Positions 42,839 to 54,646 are shown, counted from the stretch's first letter. The stretch is 64,000 nt of DNA from Alloascoidea africana (GCA_030581615.1 JAKTTT010000008.1:415514-479513), one strand, 5' to 3'. Notes: a model not told the origin generated them from the sequence alone. Numbers and translations: made by a program.

Positions 42839-44089
42839 ATGGCGACTTTTTCCTTTCATTTCGTATGGTGAGTAGTGCCGCCCCGGCTGGATGCCCATCT
42901 GGAACCGTCTGGAGCCGTTTGGAGCTGTTTGTTCGGCCTCCAGGCTTCTCCAGCTGTCAGCAGCCTTCCGTTCAACTCTCTTGCCCTGTGTACTCCGTTA
43001 TCTGTCCAGATCTGGCGGTGGTGATAAGCCAACTTTACGACTAACTGCCAAACCAACCTCTTTCTTTGATTCTTTCTTGCTTAACCTTAGGCCCTCTGTC
43101 GAAGCCAGAGACGTCCTCGTCACAGGATCCTTCAACAACTGGAGCGAGCGTATCCCTCTTTCGCGCGACGAGGCGAGCGGCAAGTTCTCGGTCACTCTAC
43201 AACTGCCCAGACAGAAGACCCTCTACAAGGCAAGTATCCTTCAAAAGTGCTTTCAATTAGATGGCCATCTAACCCTTTTCCCCTCCAGTACATTGTTGAT
43301 GGGAATTGGTCCCATTCCCCAACGGCAAAAACCGCGGTCGATGATGCCTCTGGCATCCTCAACAACGTGCTATTCCCAGAAGATCTCTCAATCTCGGTCC
43401 GGAGCCCTCTCATCCACTACATAGACGACCTGATAGACCACAATTGTTCCCGCGACACTCCATCCAACAGCTTTATTGCCGATCAATCGAGATCGCCTTC
43501 GAGAACAAGAGCAGGAGCAGGGGTCAGAACTAGACGTTCCAGGGCCATTCTGCACTTCCAGAGCGTGGTGGATCTGGGAAAGAGGAACCGACAGATGCGT
43601 ATAGATACGGACTCAGAATCAGATAACTACGATGAGGAAGATGATGATGATGGAGTGAATCTAAACGAACAACAATCCTTTGCAAGAGACGCCGATAACT
43701 ATAGCGATGTTGACGAAATGTACAAAACCCTTGTACTTTCACCAACCACTTCATCCTTCACCAGCGTTTCAAATAACGCAGACCAGAGTGGCATTTTGAT
43801 CGAAACTGCCGATACAGTGAGCAACGAAGATGATTTTGAAAACATCTGTTCGGACATAGTAGCAGACACAGATGAGGAGATTGAAGCCGTGAACATTGCT
43901 CTGTTAAACCATCATCTTCATAACTACAACGGCAACGAAACGGATACAGACACGGATTACGACTGCGATGATATGGAAGAACTTGACGCCAACGTGTCTG
44001 GTTCTGCCAACTCCACTACGCAGAGATTCAGAGACTGGAGCCCCCATGACAAGAGTTTGTTTTCAAGAGTCTCAAAGTATCTACGCTAA
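42839..44089 (+). CDS. AMPK-type glycogen-binding domain protein, CRP1/MDG1-like
   Basis: Exons 42839-42867, 43091-43229 and 43289-44089 give 322 residues. Splicing builds a complete N-terminal glycogen-binding (CBM48-like) domain: MATFSFHFVWPSVEARDVLV, TGSFNNWSERIPL, FSVTLQLPRQKTLYKYIVDG and NWSHSPTAKTAVDDASGILN. This matches Crp1/Mdg1 (TFSWPxGxxDVxLTGTFDDW, KFIVDGxW). The rest is acidic (DEEDDDDG, ETDTDTDYDCDDMEE) and disordered. Intron 1 (42868-43090) is GTGAGT...TAG. Intron 2 (43230-43288) begins GCAAGT and ends CAG, a rare GC-AG intron with a clear CTAAC branch; the open frame through it ends early, and splicing rejoins YK to YIVDG as in homologues. Crp1 binds cruciform DNA and Mdg1 acts in pheromone signalling in Saccharomyces; the role here is unknown. 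Confidence 0.82.
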
Positions 44090-44327
44090 TCATATCACGG
44101 ATAGGTGTTTCTGTTTTGTTCGTTATTACTGGTAATTTTTGCTTTTCAGATGTTAGGGTTAAAGATCCATAGTTTAAAGGATGCTTAAAGATATATGCTT
44201 GTTGTTGTTTTTCTTTTGTTTGCTTTATGATTTGCTCTGAGGAACTAGGGAAGCTTTAGAATACACATTCATTCGTTTTTCGGTTACATCAGCCTTGAAC
44301 AAAAGGCTGGACTTTTCATTGTGGTGT

Positions 44328-44789
44328 TCAATTTGAACTCCGACTTTCCAAATACCATTTTTCAAATTCCGCTCGCTTTTTGGGCATGTCAATAAAGTTA
44401 CTCCGGTTCTCCAATGTAAGAAAATCGCTAAGACCTTCAAATTTCGAATCGGGTTCTTTGTTGTCAAACACGTTCACTGAATCCACTGTAGAATCTCTAA
44501 ACGTAAGCGATTTTAAAGGTGTACCCAGTGCAGAAGCGATCGAACCAAAGGTGAAAAGAACAAGTCCTGCAATTGTTTCAATTTGAATCTAAATCCCCGG
44601 TAGAGTTTGGTGTTAGATATACTCGCAAACGGGTGAAAAGTCGGTAGAGGCACTCACATCCAATGGAATTCTAAGCTCGGTGCTGAATCCATGGCGTTTA
44701 GCAAACTGGAAAACCTCATAGGAGGAGTAAAACGCATGGGCCAGTAACAGCACAGACACCAGCTGGACGAATCCAGAGATCAATGACAT
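44328..44789 (-). CDS. EMC5: ER membrane complex subunit 5
   Basis: Exons 44658-44789 and 44328-44588 give 130 residues (141 in Saccharomyces). It starts MSLISGFVQLVSVLLLAHAF with helix 1, then YSSYEVFQFAKRHGFSTELR, and after the splice IPLDIQIETIAGLVLFTFGS with helix 2, the family layout (HAxYSxxE...P.DI..E...) of Emc5/MMGT. The intron (44589-44657) has donor GTGAGT, branch TCTAAC and acceptor TTTAG. The tail ends KKRAEFEKWYLESRSSN. EMC inserts and folds membrane proteins in the ER. Confidence 0.9.
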
Positions 44790-45374
44790 GGTGGTCTCTT
44801 GTTGCCCAGTGAGTGCTTGGTGATGACGAGAGTAGAGATTTAAAGGTGTTGTTCTTTTTCAGTTTAACCTAGACAAATTGCTAACTATGGAGCGGACCAC
44901 AACCACGACCACAATCAACAAAACCAGTCTAATCTAATCAATTTTACAGACGCTTCTACAAGCTACTCAACACCTACTTTTGTTTCACTTGGCATCAAAC
45001 CCAGGGCACCAATGCAAATTTACCCAGGCAATTTTCACCCCAGTGGCAAACAAGCCATGTCGTTTTACCCGGCCATATTACACCTCGCTCCGGGTAACCA
45101 TTTGCTTTTCTCTGGATTTCCAAAATGTGGGAGACAAGATTAGAAGAGTCCACTATAAGTTACTCACACACGGATTTAATTCCTCATAGATCCCACTTCT
45201 GGACTCAGAAGCCAGGCTCCCTCCTAGAATCAGCCCAGAGCAGCTTTTTGTTTATATACATAACTGGCATAGTTTGGAAAGCCGAAATAAAATCGAAATC
45301 AATCAAAGCTGCGACCAATACGGCCCCTTCCAAGCGCTTGCCCTTTACCCTTATTTCCCTTTTTTCCCACAATT
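44790..45374. other. Divergent promoter between EMC5 and DOA10
   Basis: 585 bp with two inverted Reb1-like sites (45065-45072 and 45090-45097) 25 bp apart. I see no gene. Confidence 0.55.
45065..45097. promoter_or_regulatory. Inverted pair of Reb1-like sites (TTACCCGG ... CCGGGTAA)
   Basis: Two exact octamers in opposite orientation at 45065-45072 and 45090-45097, about 280-310 bp upstream of the DOA10 ATG and a similar distance from EMC5. The pairing suggests a shared nucleosome-free region. Confidence 0.5.
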
Positions 45375-48300
45375 ATGAACACCGAACCATTACTCAACAG
45401 CATATCCTCTTTACATTCCGATTCTCAAACCGACTCCAAACCCTCGGAAACTAGTAACGCTACTTTCACATGTCGAATATGTCACGGTGAAGCAACGCCA
45501 GATGAACCGTTATATGCCCCTTGTAAATGTAATGGGAGCATCAAATATGTTCATCAGGATTGGTATGTAATGATGCAGCAATGATTTCAATCTTTTTTCC
45601 TGGTAATAGTATATGCTGACTGTAACCCCCACCAGTTTAACGGAATGGTTGAAGTATTCTTCAAGAGAGCCCGTATGTGACCTGTGTCATACCAACTTCA
45701 AGTTTTCGAAAATCTATTCTCTGGATATGCCAGAGAGAATCCCGCTTTCTGTCCTTGTTAGCAGAATATTGACAAGGGGATCAAGCATTTTGGCATTTTG
45801 TTTTAGAATTTTCTTAATAATACTGATGGTGGCAATTCAAGTTCCGCTATTTACAGCCTATATGACGCGGATAAACCTGTGGATATCAAAACAAACCTTT
45901 GATGCAAAAGTGACAACAATATGGTCTCTCTTGTTAGCAGGCATCGATCTCAGTGTCAATCCAAATCCCAAATTTTTCCCAGATGTGTTTTCTTGTGTGG
46001 TTAACGATTTTATAAATGGTTTATTCACCCTGGCCTGTGTCTGCTTCACATTGTTGATAATATTCACAACAAGAGAATGGATACTTCAAGATGAAGCATT
46101 TTGGACTGGAATTGCAAATATACATCTACATCATGCTCCACATCGTCAAAGACATGCTTTTGCTGGAGAAGGAATGAGAGAATTGGAAAGGCGCCCACGC
46201 ATACGGCGTGCCGAGAACGAAGACAGAAGACGACTAAGGGAATTTTTGGATAACATGAGACACGAACAAAATAGACCTAGAAACAATAATGCTCGAGAAG
46301 CAGTGGCACAAGCGGCACCAGTAGTACCAGCAGTGCCAGTAGTGCCACCGGAACCAAATGATGGCAATGTCGAGAACAGAGAAGAAAATCTGCTGGCTGC
46401 ATTTGCAGAGCAAAATGTTAACGACAGAGCAAACCAAGAAGATAGAAACAATAACCAACAACCACAAGAACAAGCTGAACCATTACCACGAGTAGCTCCT
46501 CCTCAAGTCGATGTGGATGCGGTCATTGCAGAAGCAATGAGAGGTCGTGCTGCCGCCGCTGCCGCTGCCGCTCAAATAGCGCAAGAAAATAGAAATGCTG
46601 TGAATGGTAACAACAATGGTAATGGACAAGCAGAAATGGATGAAGCGGATGGAATGAACAATATTTTCCAGTTTCTTGGCGCCAGAGGCTCGATACTGGA
46701 GCCGTTTAAAGCCGCCATCATATTGGATTTGATCATTGCGTTTGTCGAGGAAACTTTTATTCTTTTCCCCTTTTTCATTGGCAAATTTGCCCTATGGATA
46801 AGTGTTGCATTCGTTGTTTACTCCCACTGTTTATCTTGTTTCTGGGGTGAAGTGCTTTTAGATGCTCCAAAAGCTTTTATCTACCTGGTCACCACAACCG
46901 GCTCTGGTTTCTGGAAAGCTGGCGTTGATGATGAAATCATAAAGGAGCTAGGCATAGCTGCAATACGAGACCTGGCAGACAAATGGGAAGCTGTTCTCCA
47001 AGGTATTCTGCATCCTTCTACCATTGCATTCCCAACTGTCAATATTTACTGGTACAAGTCTATCTTGGGTCAAGCTTCTGAAATCACCACGGGAGACATT
47101 TCGGTGGTGGTTGCGGTTGGTTACGGAGTTGTTTTCGCTCTTGGAACTCTCCTCTACAAACAACAAATGAAACTACGAAAAAATAGAGCATCGGCAGTTA
47201 ACGATTTATCATCTCGAAAGTGGATGGTTGGGACACAGTTTCTAGGCTTTCTCTACCAGATTGGATCTATTGCCAAAATTCTGACCATTTTCCACATTGA
47301 GCTTATTACTTTCCCCATATACTGTGGACTATTGCTAGACATGAGCATTGCTCCACTCCTAAGTGAAGACCTGAAACCTATGTATTTGGCCTCGAACTCT
47401 CTCCACACTTCACTTTGGATTTTCCTTGTATGGGTTCTTGGAACCGATTATATGGTTAGCTTTTCTTACTTTGTGGGCCTCACGAGAAAGATTTTACGAC
47501 CAGGCGTCTTATTTTTCATTCGCAACCCAAGTGATCGAAATGCAAGACCTGTTCATGACTCGCTAGAGAAAAGCCTTTGGAGTCAGTTGATTAAGATATT
47601 TGTATCCGGTGCAATATACGGCATTTTAATTGCAGTTTGCATTGGAACGATAACTTGGGGTCTAAGACTCGGTTATGGAGAATCAGCTTACGTCCCGCTC
47701 AAAGGTGGCTCTCTATCTCTCACAATTGGGTGTCTTGTCACTTACGGTACCACGTTTGTGATGTTGGCCCCCAGAAAGCTAATTCATTTTTATTGGAAGT
47801 TTGTGTTCCGTCGCATTTGTGCTTCTTTAAGACTGTCCTCATTCATGCTCAATATTTCATCCCCACGGGAACGAGGGTCAATTGTATATAGAAATGTTCT
47901 GGGTTACATTCGAAGATGGGACCCAGACTATTCAAGACCAACTACTCTGGAAGGTGCTTACGAAAGGTTGAAAAACGAGCCAGAAACAAAAGCTGTTTTC
48001 GTTCCTGATGGATACTTTGTAAGAGCACCAAATTCAGATACACCTCCAAAGATTTCAAAATCAAAACTGTTTATTCCTGTTACGAAAGACGACATTCCCT
48101 TGTCTGAACTAGAGGTTGGAAATGCCTCGTCAAGAGTAATGAGAAACGAGCGTCCTATGCAGAATACTGAAGACGAAGATGAAAACGAAGCTGATGATGA
48201 CTATATCGTGGTATACAAGCCTCCTCAGTTTTACCTCCGCCTTATGCAGATGATATTGCTAATCTGGTTCTTTGGCGTTGTAATTATTGGAACTGTATTC

Positions 48301-49254
48301 TATGCATCCAGATTGACCGGCGCTATATGTTGGATTGGCCTAAAAACCATGGTCCCATCACTACCCCAAAACGATATTTCGGAGCTGTTTGTTGGAGGTT
48401 TATGTGTCTTGATATTGTCAAACAAGGTGGAAGCAATCTCTATGCAATTACTAACAGCTGAAAATGGTATTCTACACTCTTTTACACAAGATTTTAACGC
48501 AAATCGTTTAAGAGGATCTGGAGGCATAATGGAGTGGTTCAAATATGCTGTTTACGGTTTGGTCTCATTCATAAAACTTTTAAAACAGTTGATGCTGCCA
48601 CATATGAAGAGATTTTTACGAATCAATTTGATTTTGGTTTTCATCATGGCAACCCAATTTATCAGTTTATGCAGTTGGTTTTCTGCCGGCATTCTTTTCA
48701 TTTTCAGACCTGCCAGAGTCTTCTTTTTAAACGAACCACCACAGGAATTTGTACAGATAGTGAAACTGAAAGAATTTGATTCGGTTTTTGTTTCTTTTGC
48801 GATTTATGCTGGCATGGTAGACCATGTGGTTCGTTTGTACATGTTTTTTTCAAAGCTGAATATATTTGTTGTGAATGCGAATGGCGCATTGAATATTTTC
48901 CTTCATAATCTAACCATCTCGGGCTACAACAGAGAAGTCTTTATCCCCTCTATGAAGGTCTTGGTACCTGCAATTGGATTACCTATGTTGGGGAGAACCT
49001 TCTTATGGCATGTTGTATTTCTTTGGGTTTTTGGAGCTGAAAGCAGATTTAGTTCAGAAAGATTACAAGAATTCAATCTGCTACTGAGTGTTTACATTTT
49101 TCCAATTTTTTTGTTTGGCTTTTGTCTGGTTAGATTTTTGAAGTGGGGATTTTGGTTCTTTGAATATATCCAAGATGAGGTTAGGGATGAGGTTTATGCT
49201 GTTGGTCAAAGGTTGAATAACCTAGAGGATGATGACCGAGTTGTCATACATTAG
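45375..49254 (+). CDS. SSM4: ER/inner-nuclear-membrane ubiquitin ligase Doa10 (MARCH6 family)
   Basis: Exons 45375-45562 and 45636-49254 give 1268 residues (1319 in Saccharomyces Doa10). The N-terminal RING-CH finger is rebuilt only by splicing: [29 protein letters not shown] and CDLCHT (C33, C36, C50, C52, H60, C63, C77, C80). Without the splice the finger stops after W. About 14 membrane helices follow, with a central cytosolic loop rich in Asn, Gln, Glu and Ala (residues about 240-370, including an Ala run) and a conserved membrane segment in the middle. The intron (45563-45635) has donor GTATGT, branch GCTGAC and acceptor CAG. The ligase works with Ubc6/Ubc7 to degrade misfolded ER and nuclear proteins. 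Confidence 0.95.
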
Positions 49255-49878
49255 TTGTTAATTAACGAACGAGCGTTAAGAGCTTACAATACCATTTTTT
49301 TTGTCTAGTATTTATTTTAGTATAGTAATGTTTGTTGTATCTGCAGTGTTGATTTTCCGAGAATCCTGTTACTATTATTTGCTAAAAACTTTTGTAAACT
49401 TTTGTTGGAGTAGGAGTCTGTTTCCTCTATCGAAATATGAAACGTGAAACGGTGTCTTTTTTGACCTTGTTTCGTCCACCAGCATCAAAGCTTTCAACTA
49501 CACAGAGAAAGCTGTTTACAACAAAAGAACATCAAATCCAGAATTTCTCAAGTCATAAGTTTACAGTTCCCATAAGTCCTATTTTTGAAAGATAAACGCT
49601 CATGGAGACAAGGGGGCTGGTTCAAGTTCAAGTTCAAAAAAAGGTGTTCGATATATGAATTAATTAATTACTTTCTGCCAGCCCACCTGCTTCTGCTGCT
49701 ACTGCTCCATCCTGATCTACTGCTGTGATCTCCCAGCCCGATTCAGTCTCACTCAGGTTCCAGGTCCCAGTTTTTTTTTTACCTTCTCGTCTCTCAAACA
49801 TAAAAACTGAAAACTTTAAAACTGATAGATTGTAGGAAGTATCCGATTTTCTACCATTAGTAGTAATAATAAGAGGCC
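49255..49878. other. Intergenic, no gene seen
   Basis: 624 bp between DOA10 and the next plus-strand gene. T-rich after the DOA10 stop; TTAATTAATTA at about 49660 and a T-run at about 49771-49780 lie in the promoter of the next gene. Confidence 0.45.
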
Positions 49879-51045
49879 ATGAGCACGGATTTAAACACGC
49901 AAGTTGCAACAGATACCATCACGGTAGCGACAAAGCCGCTCAACAAAGACGAGTCGCTTTCCTACGCCGGTGTGGCGGAGAAAGAAACTCCAAGACAATC
50001 TACACATCTTCATCGCAAAAACTCAAAAACAGGCACGGTTAGCACTGCTGGTGCTGGTGCTGGTGTTGGTGCTGGTGGAGGGAGCACGACAAGTTCAAGT
50101 GCAGGAAGGGAGAGAGCGCCAAAACACGTTCGTTTGCAAATGAAAGAACTCAGCATTCCCTTAACTCTCCATAAACAGTTTAAAGTTGTTGGTATTGCTC
50201 CAGATAACGAGTCCATCGAAAAGAAAAGCATTGGTACCACTGGAGTTGGTACCACTGGGTTTTCACGTATAGGTTCAACATTGGAGACCCAAGAGGTTAA
50301 AAGAGAACTTTCCGATTGGCTTCTTATCAACAAGTATGAGGACTATGCACGATTTCTCATTTCGGATTATGGGTTTGTTAAAATGGTCGATATTGGTTTT
50401 AGTGAGAATGCAACACAGGAGAAGAAATCCGAGATTTATGACAAATTGCAAGGATTCGAGCTTGGTACAAGAGGCACTAATTCTCGAAGCATTACCACCA
50501 CTTCTGGGACAAGAAGCAGGAGTACCAAAAATGGATTGGGAGAAATTGAGGAAGAGATTGCTGTTGGTAGAAATGCACCTGTTCGATTTTCATTGAGACC
50601 AACAAGTGTTGTCAAATATACGAATTTAAACATTATCAAGGTGACGAGCAAGGCCACTCGGGTTCCTCTACTTTTGTTTCCTCGAGCTATTGAATCCGCA
50701 ATTGAAAAGTATGGAACAATAGTGGAGCGTTTTTGGCCACCTTCGGACCTTGTAGTTGAGATTGATAAACACCATCGTCACGGTAGTAGTAAAACCTCTA
50801 CTGCTGCCACTGCCGTTATTTCCTCGCCATTATCACCATCTCCAAAATTTGAAAGGCTAGGTGGTAGAAGTAACAGTGTGGTTAGTGTTGAAGGGGATCA
50901 GACTGCTAGTACTACTTTGATTTCAGAGGAAGAAAATGCCGCTTATTTTATCGTCGATATCAAAGATAAATTGCCCCCTAAAAGTCTCAAGATCACTTCT
51001 GATAACAGAATCTTTCACTTTCATATATCTGTCTGTACGAAATAA
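49879..51045 (+). CDS. Unrecognised 388-residue protein
   Basis: ATG at 49879, single exon, complete. I do not recognise a family. The N-terminal 90 residues are low-complexity, with a Gly/Ala run (AGAGAGVGAGGGS, encoded by GGTGCT repeats) and basic patches. The centre has a compact helical-looking stretch (KRELSDWLLINKYEDYARFL) followed by ISDYGFVKMVDIGFSENATQ. A beta-rich segment follows (VRFSLRPTSVVKYTNLNIIK, RVPLLLFPRAIESAIEKYGT), then a Ser-rich loop and a C-terminal strand-like end (IFHFHISVCTK). There are no membrane segments or signal peptide. A cytosolic or nuclear regulatory protein is a guess. Confidence 0.7.
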   Translation: MSTDLNTQVATDTITVATKPLNKDESLSYAGVAEKETPRQSTHLHRKNSKTGTVSTAGAGAGVGAGGGSTTSSSAGRERAPKHVRLQMKELSIPLTLHKQFKVVGIAPDNESIEKKSIGTTGVGTTGFSRIGSTLETQEVKRELSDWLLINKYEDYARFLISDYGFVKMVDIGFSENATQEKKSEIYDKLQGFELGTRGTNSRSITTTSGTRSRSTKNGLGEIEEEIAVGRNAPVRFSLRPTSVVKYTNLNIIKVTSKATRVPLLLFPRAIESAIEKYGTIVERFWPPSDLVVEIDKHHRHGSSKTSTAATAVISSPLSPSPKFERLGGRSNSVVSVEGDQTASTTLISEEENAAYFIVDIKDKLPPKSLKITSDNRIFHFHISVCTK

Positions 51046-51742
51046 ATTGGCGTAACTAACGCACGCGCGTTTGTTGTCTGGTGCGATGTGCCCTATCTAC
51101 GCTAAGTTTACTACTTCCCCCGCCATCATAACGAAAAAGGAAAAGACTAACGCTGACAACTTTATGTTCTATTTTACAGTTTCAGAAAGATTTTTCTGTT
51201 CCCCGCTTTGATATGAGTTCACAAATTTGTTTTCTTGCCTATCGGTTTATTCCAATCCAAAGCCTTCAGATCGATAACGGGCTGTGAGATCCATACTCCG
51301 CGCAATGACAACATTGTTTCAATAGCATTTCTTTTTTCTCCCTATAAATACTATTTTGGACTTATGATCTTTTTAATGACAGCTATATATTTTGATAGAC
51401 TCCTCTTCGTTTATTGGCCTTTAAAAAGATCCCCATCCTAACAAGTAAGAGCCGGTTGTTGTCTGCATGTGCACCATTTAGACTTCAACGAAATGATCAT
51501 CATAGCTAATGCTTTCCCCTAAATTAAATAAACTTGAAAAACACGCTAGTACTAGTTGTTGTTGTTTTTTTTTTATGTGCATAGGGCCCAAAACCCTGTC
51601 CAAATGTTGTAGCTACATGTTCATTTTTTTCTTCTTGTTTTTTCAAGTTCAGCTAGTTGTCCTATACCATGAAAACTTTACCATAAAACAGAAAAAATCA
51701 AACTGCAATAAGTTAACAATAAAAGCAAAAAAAATGAAGACA
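51046..51742. other. Convergent intergenic region
   Basis: 697 bp between two 3' ends. Short frames only, with T- and A-rich tracts compatible with termination in both directions. I see no gene. Confidence 0.45.
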
Positions 51743-53419
51743 TTAAGCAATCCAGAACCAAACTCTTTCAAGCCAATTTTTCGGCAGACGCTCCGGTGTA
51801 GCTGCCTCTTCAGCATCGCATAAATCTTTATCCGTAATGATATCAATCTGTTCAACAGGTTTACACCATACTTTCCAACTCGTACCTCTGAAAATCTTGT
51901 GTCCAAAATACAAAAAGAAAAAGATTGGTAGAGTGATATAGGCAGCCAAGAAGGATGAAGCGGAAAATTCTCCTGGGAAGAAAACAGCGTAACCGTTTGT
52001 GAGTGTCAATAGGCTAACCACCAACAGTGTAAAATAGGTAGCATATGGTTGTAATGGTGCTTTAAAGGATATTTGATCCTGCATATTGTTAAAAATGACG
52101 GCTTTTCTGAAACGTAAAAAGGCAATAAGGACACAAATCCAAGAAATGAAACCCGAAATTGTTGAAATGTTACTGAGCCATGTGAATACTTCCGAAGAAG
52201 AGCTTGAAACGTTGAGATAGGCAAGGGCCACAAAAATGGAACACACGCCAACCGAATAATAAGGAACACCGAGCCTATTTACCTTGGCGAAAAACTTTGG
52301 TGCTTTACCACGAAGAGCCAAAGAGTAGACTGTTCTGGAAGCGGCATACAAAAAGGAGTTACCAGCCGACCAGGCAGAGATTAGAATTGTAGCGTTGATA
52401 ATGTGATTCAACACTGGGATTGAAGCATTCTCAATGCCAATGACAAAAGGAGAAGCCTCGGCGGTGGAGACACTGCTCTTCACAGCACTCATCAGACGAG
52501 GATCGTTTGAGGCAACAATGCAACCAATGACTAGGGAAGAAAGCACGTAGAAAAAGACCAAACGCCAGATAAATCTTCTCGTTGCCTTTGGAATGTTTCT
52601 CCGCGGGGCCTCTGTCTCACCTGCAGCCGCCGTGATAAGCTCTGGTGAACAAATGAAAGAGAAGCCCGATTTTATCAGACATGTCCAAAAACCCAAAAAT
52701 TTTCCAGTGTTGCCTGTTTTGATGTGTTCTTTGAACGCGCCTGGTTCTTTCCAGTAACGAAATCCCAGCCTATCGTGGTTTGGAGCACCACCAAAGAAAA
52801 TGACAACTCCAACGATAATGAGACCCAGAATTGCAATAATTTTAAGACTTGCAAACCAGAATTCAGCCTCTCCGTAGAACTTGACAGCAATAAAATTCAG
52901 CAGTATAATCACTAGTGAAAAGATGGTGATCCAAACAGCAACCGGAACGGACTCCGTCCAGTATTGAACAACAAAAGCGGCCGCGGTGACCTCTGCAGGG
53001 ACAAGAATGGCAAAGGCATACGCGTAATTATAGCCAGCGGCAAAACCCAGGGACGCATCGACGTATCTGTCTACAAATCCAAAAGCACTTACTCCCGGTA
53101 CGGGCAAGTAAGTTGTCATTTCTCCCAAAACGTTCATCACGGTCCAAAGGATGGCAGACATGACAATGTAGGCGAGAAGTAAACTTGCTGGACCGGAGGT
53201 TGAGAGCATAGCACCTGAGCCCACAAAGAGACCTGTGCCAATAGCACCTCCAATGGCAATCAGCTGGACATGCCGACTTTTCATGCCTCTCTGGACTTTG
53301 AACGAGTCTTCGATATCGATCATTTCCTCATCGTTCTTGGACAATGAGTCCATGCGGAACGAGGACGATCGTTTCTGCTCGAGGACATTGCTGTTTTTGT
53401 CGCTTTCTGGTCCTACCAT
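51743..53419 (-). CDS. PUT4: Amino-acid permease of the YAT family, proline (Put4)-like
   Basis: 558 residues, single exon, ATG at 53419. A cytosolic N-terminus of about 50 residues leads into the AAT/YAT signature: QRGMKSRHVQLIAIGGAIGT, GLFVGSGAMLSTSGPASLLL, then EMTTYLPVPGVSAFGFVDRY. Twelve hydrophobic segments follow, with SGFSFICSPELITAAAGETE and APRRNIPKATRRFIWRLVFF in the middle. The pattern is closest to proline and GABA permeases (Put4); substrate choice is inference. Lys-rich and Ser-rich N-terminal residues could be ubiquitination sites for nitrogen-regulated turnover. It is divergent from the alcohol oxidase, sharing 1.2 kb. Confidence 0.82.
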   Translation of the reverse strand: MVGPESDKNSNVLEQKRSSSFRMDSLSKNDEEMIDIEDSFKVQRGMKSRHVQLIAIGGAIGTGLFVGSGAMLSTSGPASLLLAYIVMSAILWTVMNVLGEMTTYLPVPGVSAFGFVDRYVDASLGFAAGYNYAYAFAILVPAEVTAAAFVVQYWTESVPVAVWITIFSLVIILLNFIAVKFYGEAEFWFASLKIIAILGLIIVGVVIFFGGAPNHDRLGFRYWKEPGAFKEHIKTGNTGKFLGFWTCLIKSGFSFICSPELITAAAGETEAPRRNIPKATRRFIWRLVFFYVLSSLVIGCIVASNDPRLMSAVKSSVSTAEASPFVIGIENASIPVLNHIINATILISAWSAGNSFLYAASRTVYSLALRGKAPKFFAKVNRLGVPYYSVGVCSIFVALAYLNVSSSSSEVFTWLSNISTISGFISWICVLIAFLRFRKAVIFNNMQDQISFKAPLQPYATYFTLLVVSLLTLTNGYAVFFPGEFSASSFLAAYITLPIFFFLYFGHKIFRGTSWKVWCKPVEQIDIITDKDLCDAEEAATPERLPKNWLERVWFWIA

Positions 53420-53770
53420 TATGTTGTGAGTTGTAATTATTTAAGTTTCTGATGGAGGTAGAGAGAACTAACTGAGAAAAAAAAAAAAAAAGTAGAAGGA
53501 TGTTTGGAGACCTTTATATGAAGATTGACACCTCTGAAAAAAAAAAATGAGATTACTAGATTGTGTGCCCCGACGCAAGATGATGTAGTGACCTGCCAGC
53601 CGCATGCGCGCCGAGATTCAGATTTTCCGGGTTCCTTGCACCCGGCCGAGATACGACGCCCATTCAAAAAATTATAGCCATCTCTTTGATAAAGGAGGCA
53701 GAGTAGGTTGGAGCACGGAGACTGAGTGTGTGTTTTCTGAAAGGCACCCACTCGCCAAGATGCTATAACG

Positions 53771-53801
53771 GCTACTGCTACGGCTACTGCTACTGCTACT
53801 G
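53771..53801. repeat. GCTACT/GCTACG short tandem array
   Basis: GCTACT units, one of them GCTACG, in five near-exact 6-bp copies ending at GTACATG. The length is probably variable between strains. Confidence 0.7.
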
Positions 53802-54295
53802 TACATGATCGGACGATTTTTCCTTTTGCCCCGGAAAAAACCCACTACGTCATAGCCATTTTAGCTACACAGAGCAGCAACGTATGCCGTACAGTTACCC
53901 GCACAGGTGCGTGGAAAGCTTTTCCTGTGGGGCGCGTCTCTCTCAAGAAGAAAGGGAAATAAAAGCAACAATTGTAATTCTAATTGTAATTGTAACTGTA
54001 ATCGTCCCAAACTCAGGAAAGCCGCGGGTCTTTCTCATAAGGTGGGCAGACGCATTGCAGAGAAGAAAAAGCTGGTGGGGGCCAGGGTCTTAATATTATT
54101 GCCGCTATTATCATCAGAAATGCTTGACAATGGAGGCGTACTCTGGGTATTGTTCTTGTTTTCTTGTTTTTGCAAGGGCAGTCCAGGGCGAAACACTGAA
54201 TCCCGTTAAAGTTTTAGAAAACTCCCAAGCGCTGCTCAGCTCGGGCTCAAGGCTCATAACCTGCTGCGGAACACAGGCTCCCCACCCTCTTGGCA

Positions 54296-54303
54296 TTACC
54301 CGG
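54296..54303 (+). promoter_or_regulatory. Reb1-like site TTACCCGG
   Basis: Exact octamer 344 bp upstream of the alcohol oxidase ATG, with a second partial CACCCGG 3 bp later. Confidence 0.45.
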
Positions 54304-54646
54304 TCACCCGGAGATAGCCGCTGATACCCGCCACGACGACACAAAATACAGCGAAATAATTAATCTCCTGTGAAATAATACGCCTGGAGAGGAAGCTGAG
54401 ATTTAATACCAGCTCTTTGGAACTGGAGACGTCAGTGAAGTGCGAGACCCTAATTCTCATTAAGGTTGTCCACCTCTCCGCGTTCGATTGGCCTACTTTT
54501 CGTTTCCATGTCCAACCCCACATATTCTCCACACACAAAACCATGCTTTCACACTCCGAGTAGGGACCAGCTTTGGAGGAAAGCTTGTCCAATCTCAACT
54601 TCTTTCTTTCTCTTCGTCTACTTTACTCTCTGAAGACTAGTGAAAA

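Larger units (their letters stand above)
53420..54646. promoter_or_regulatory. 1.2-kb divergent promoter between the permease and the alcohol oxidase
   Basis: No gene. It contains A-runs at about 53477-53491 and 53540-53548, a GCTACT-type hexamer/trinucleotide array at 53771-53801, an ATTGTAATT-type array at about 53970-54000 and a TTACCCGG site at 54296-54303. The length suggests substantial regulation, as expected for nitrogen- and carbon-controlled genes. Confidence 0.5.

Noticed and set aside
42891-43424. 177-codon ORF starting MPIWNRLEPFGAV as the start of the CRP1-like protein
   Set aside because: Its first part is intron; the spliced start MATFSFHFVW completes the glycogen-binding domain, and its end runs into the GC-AG intron.
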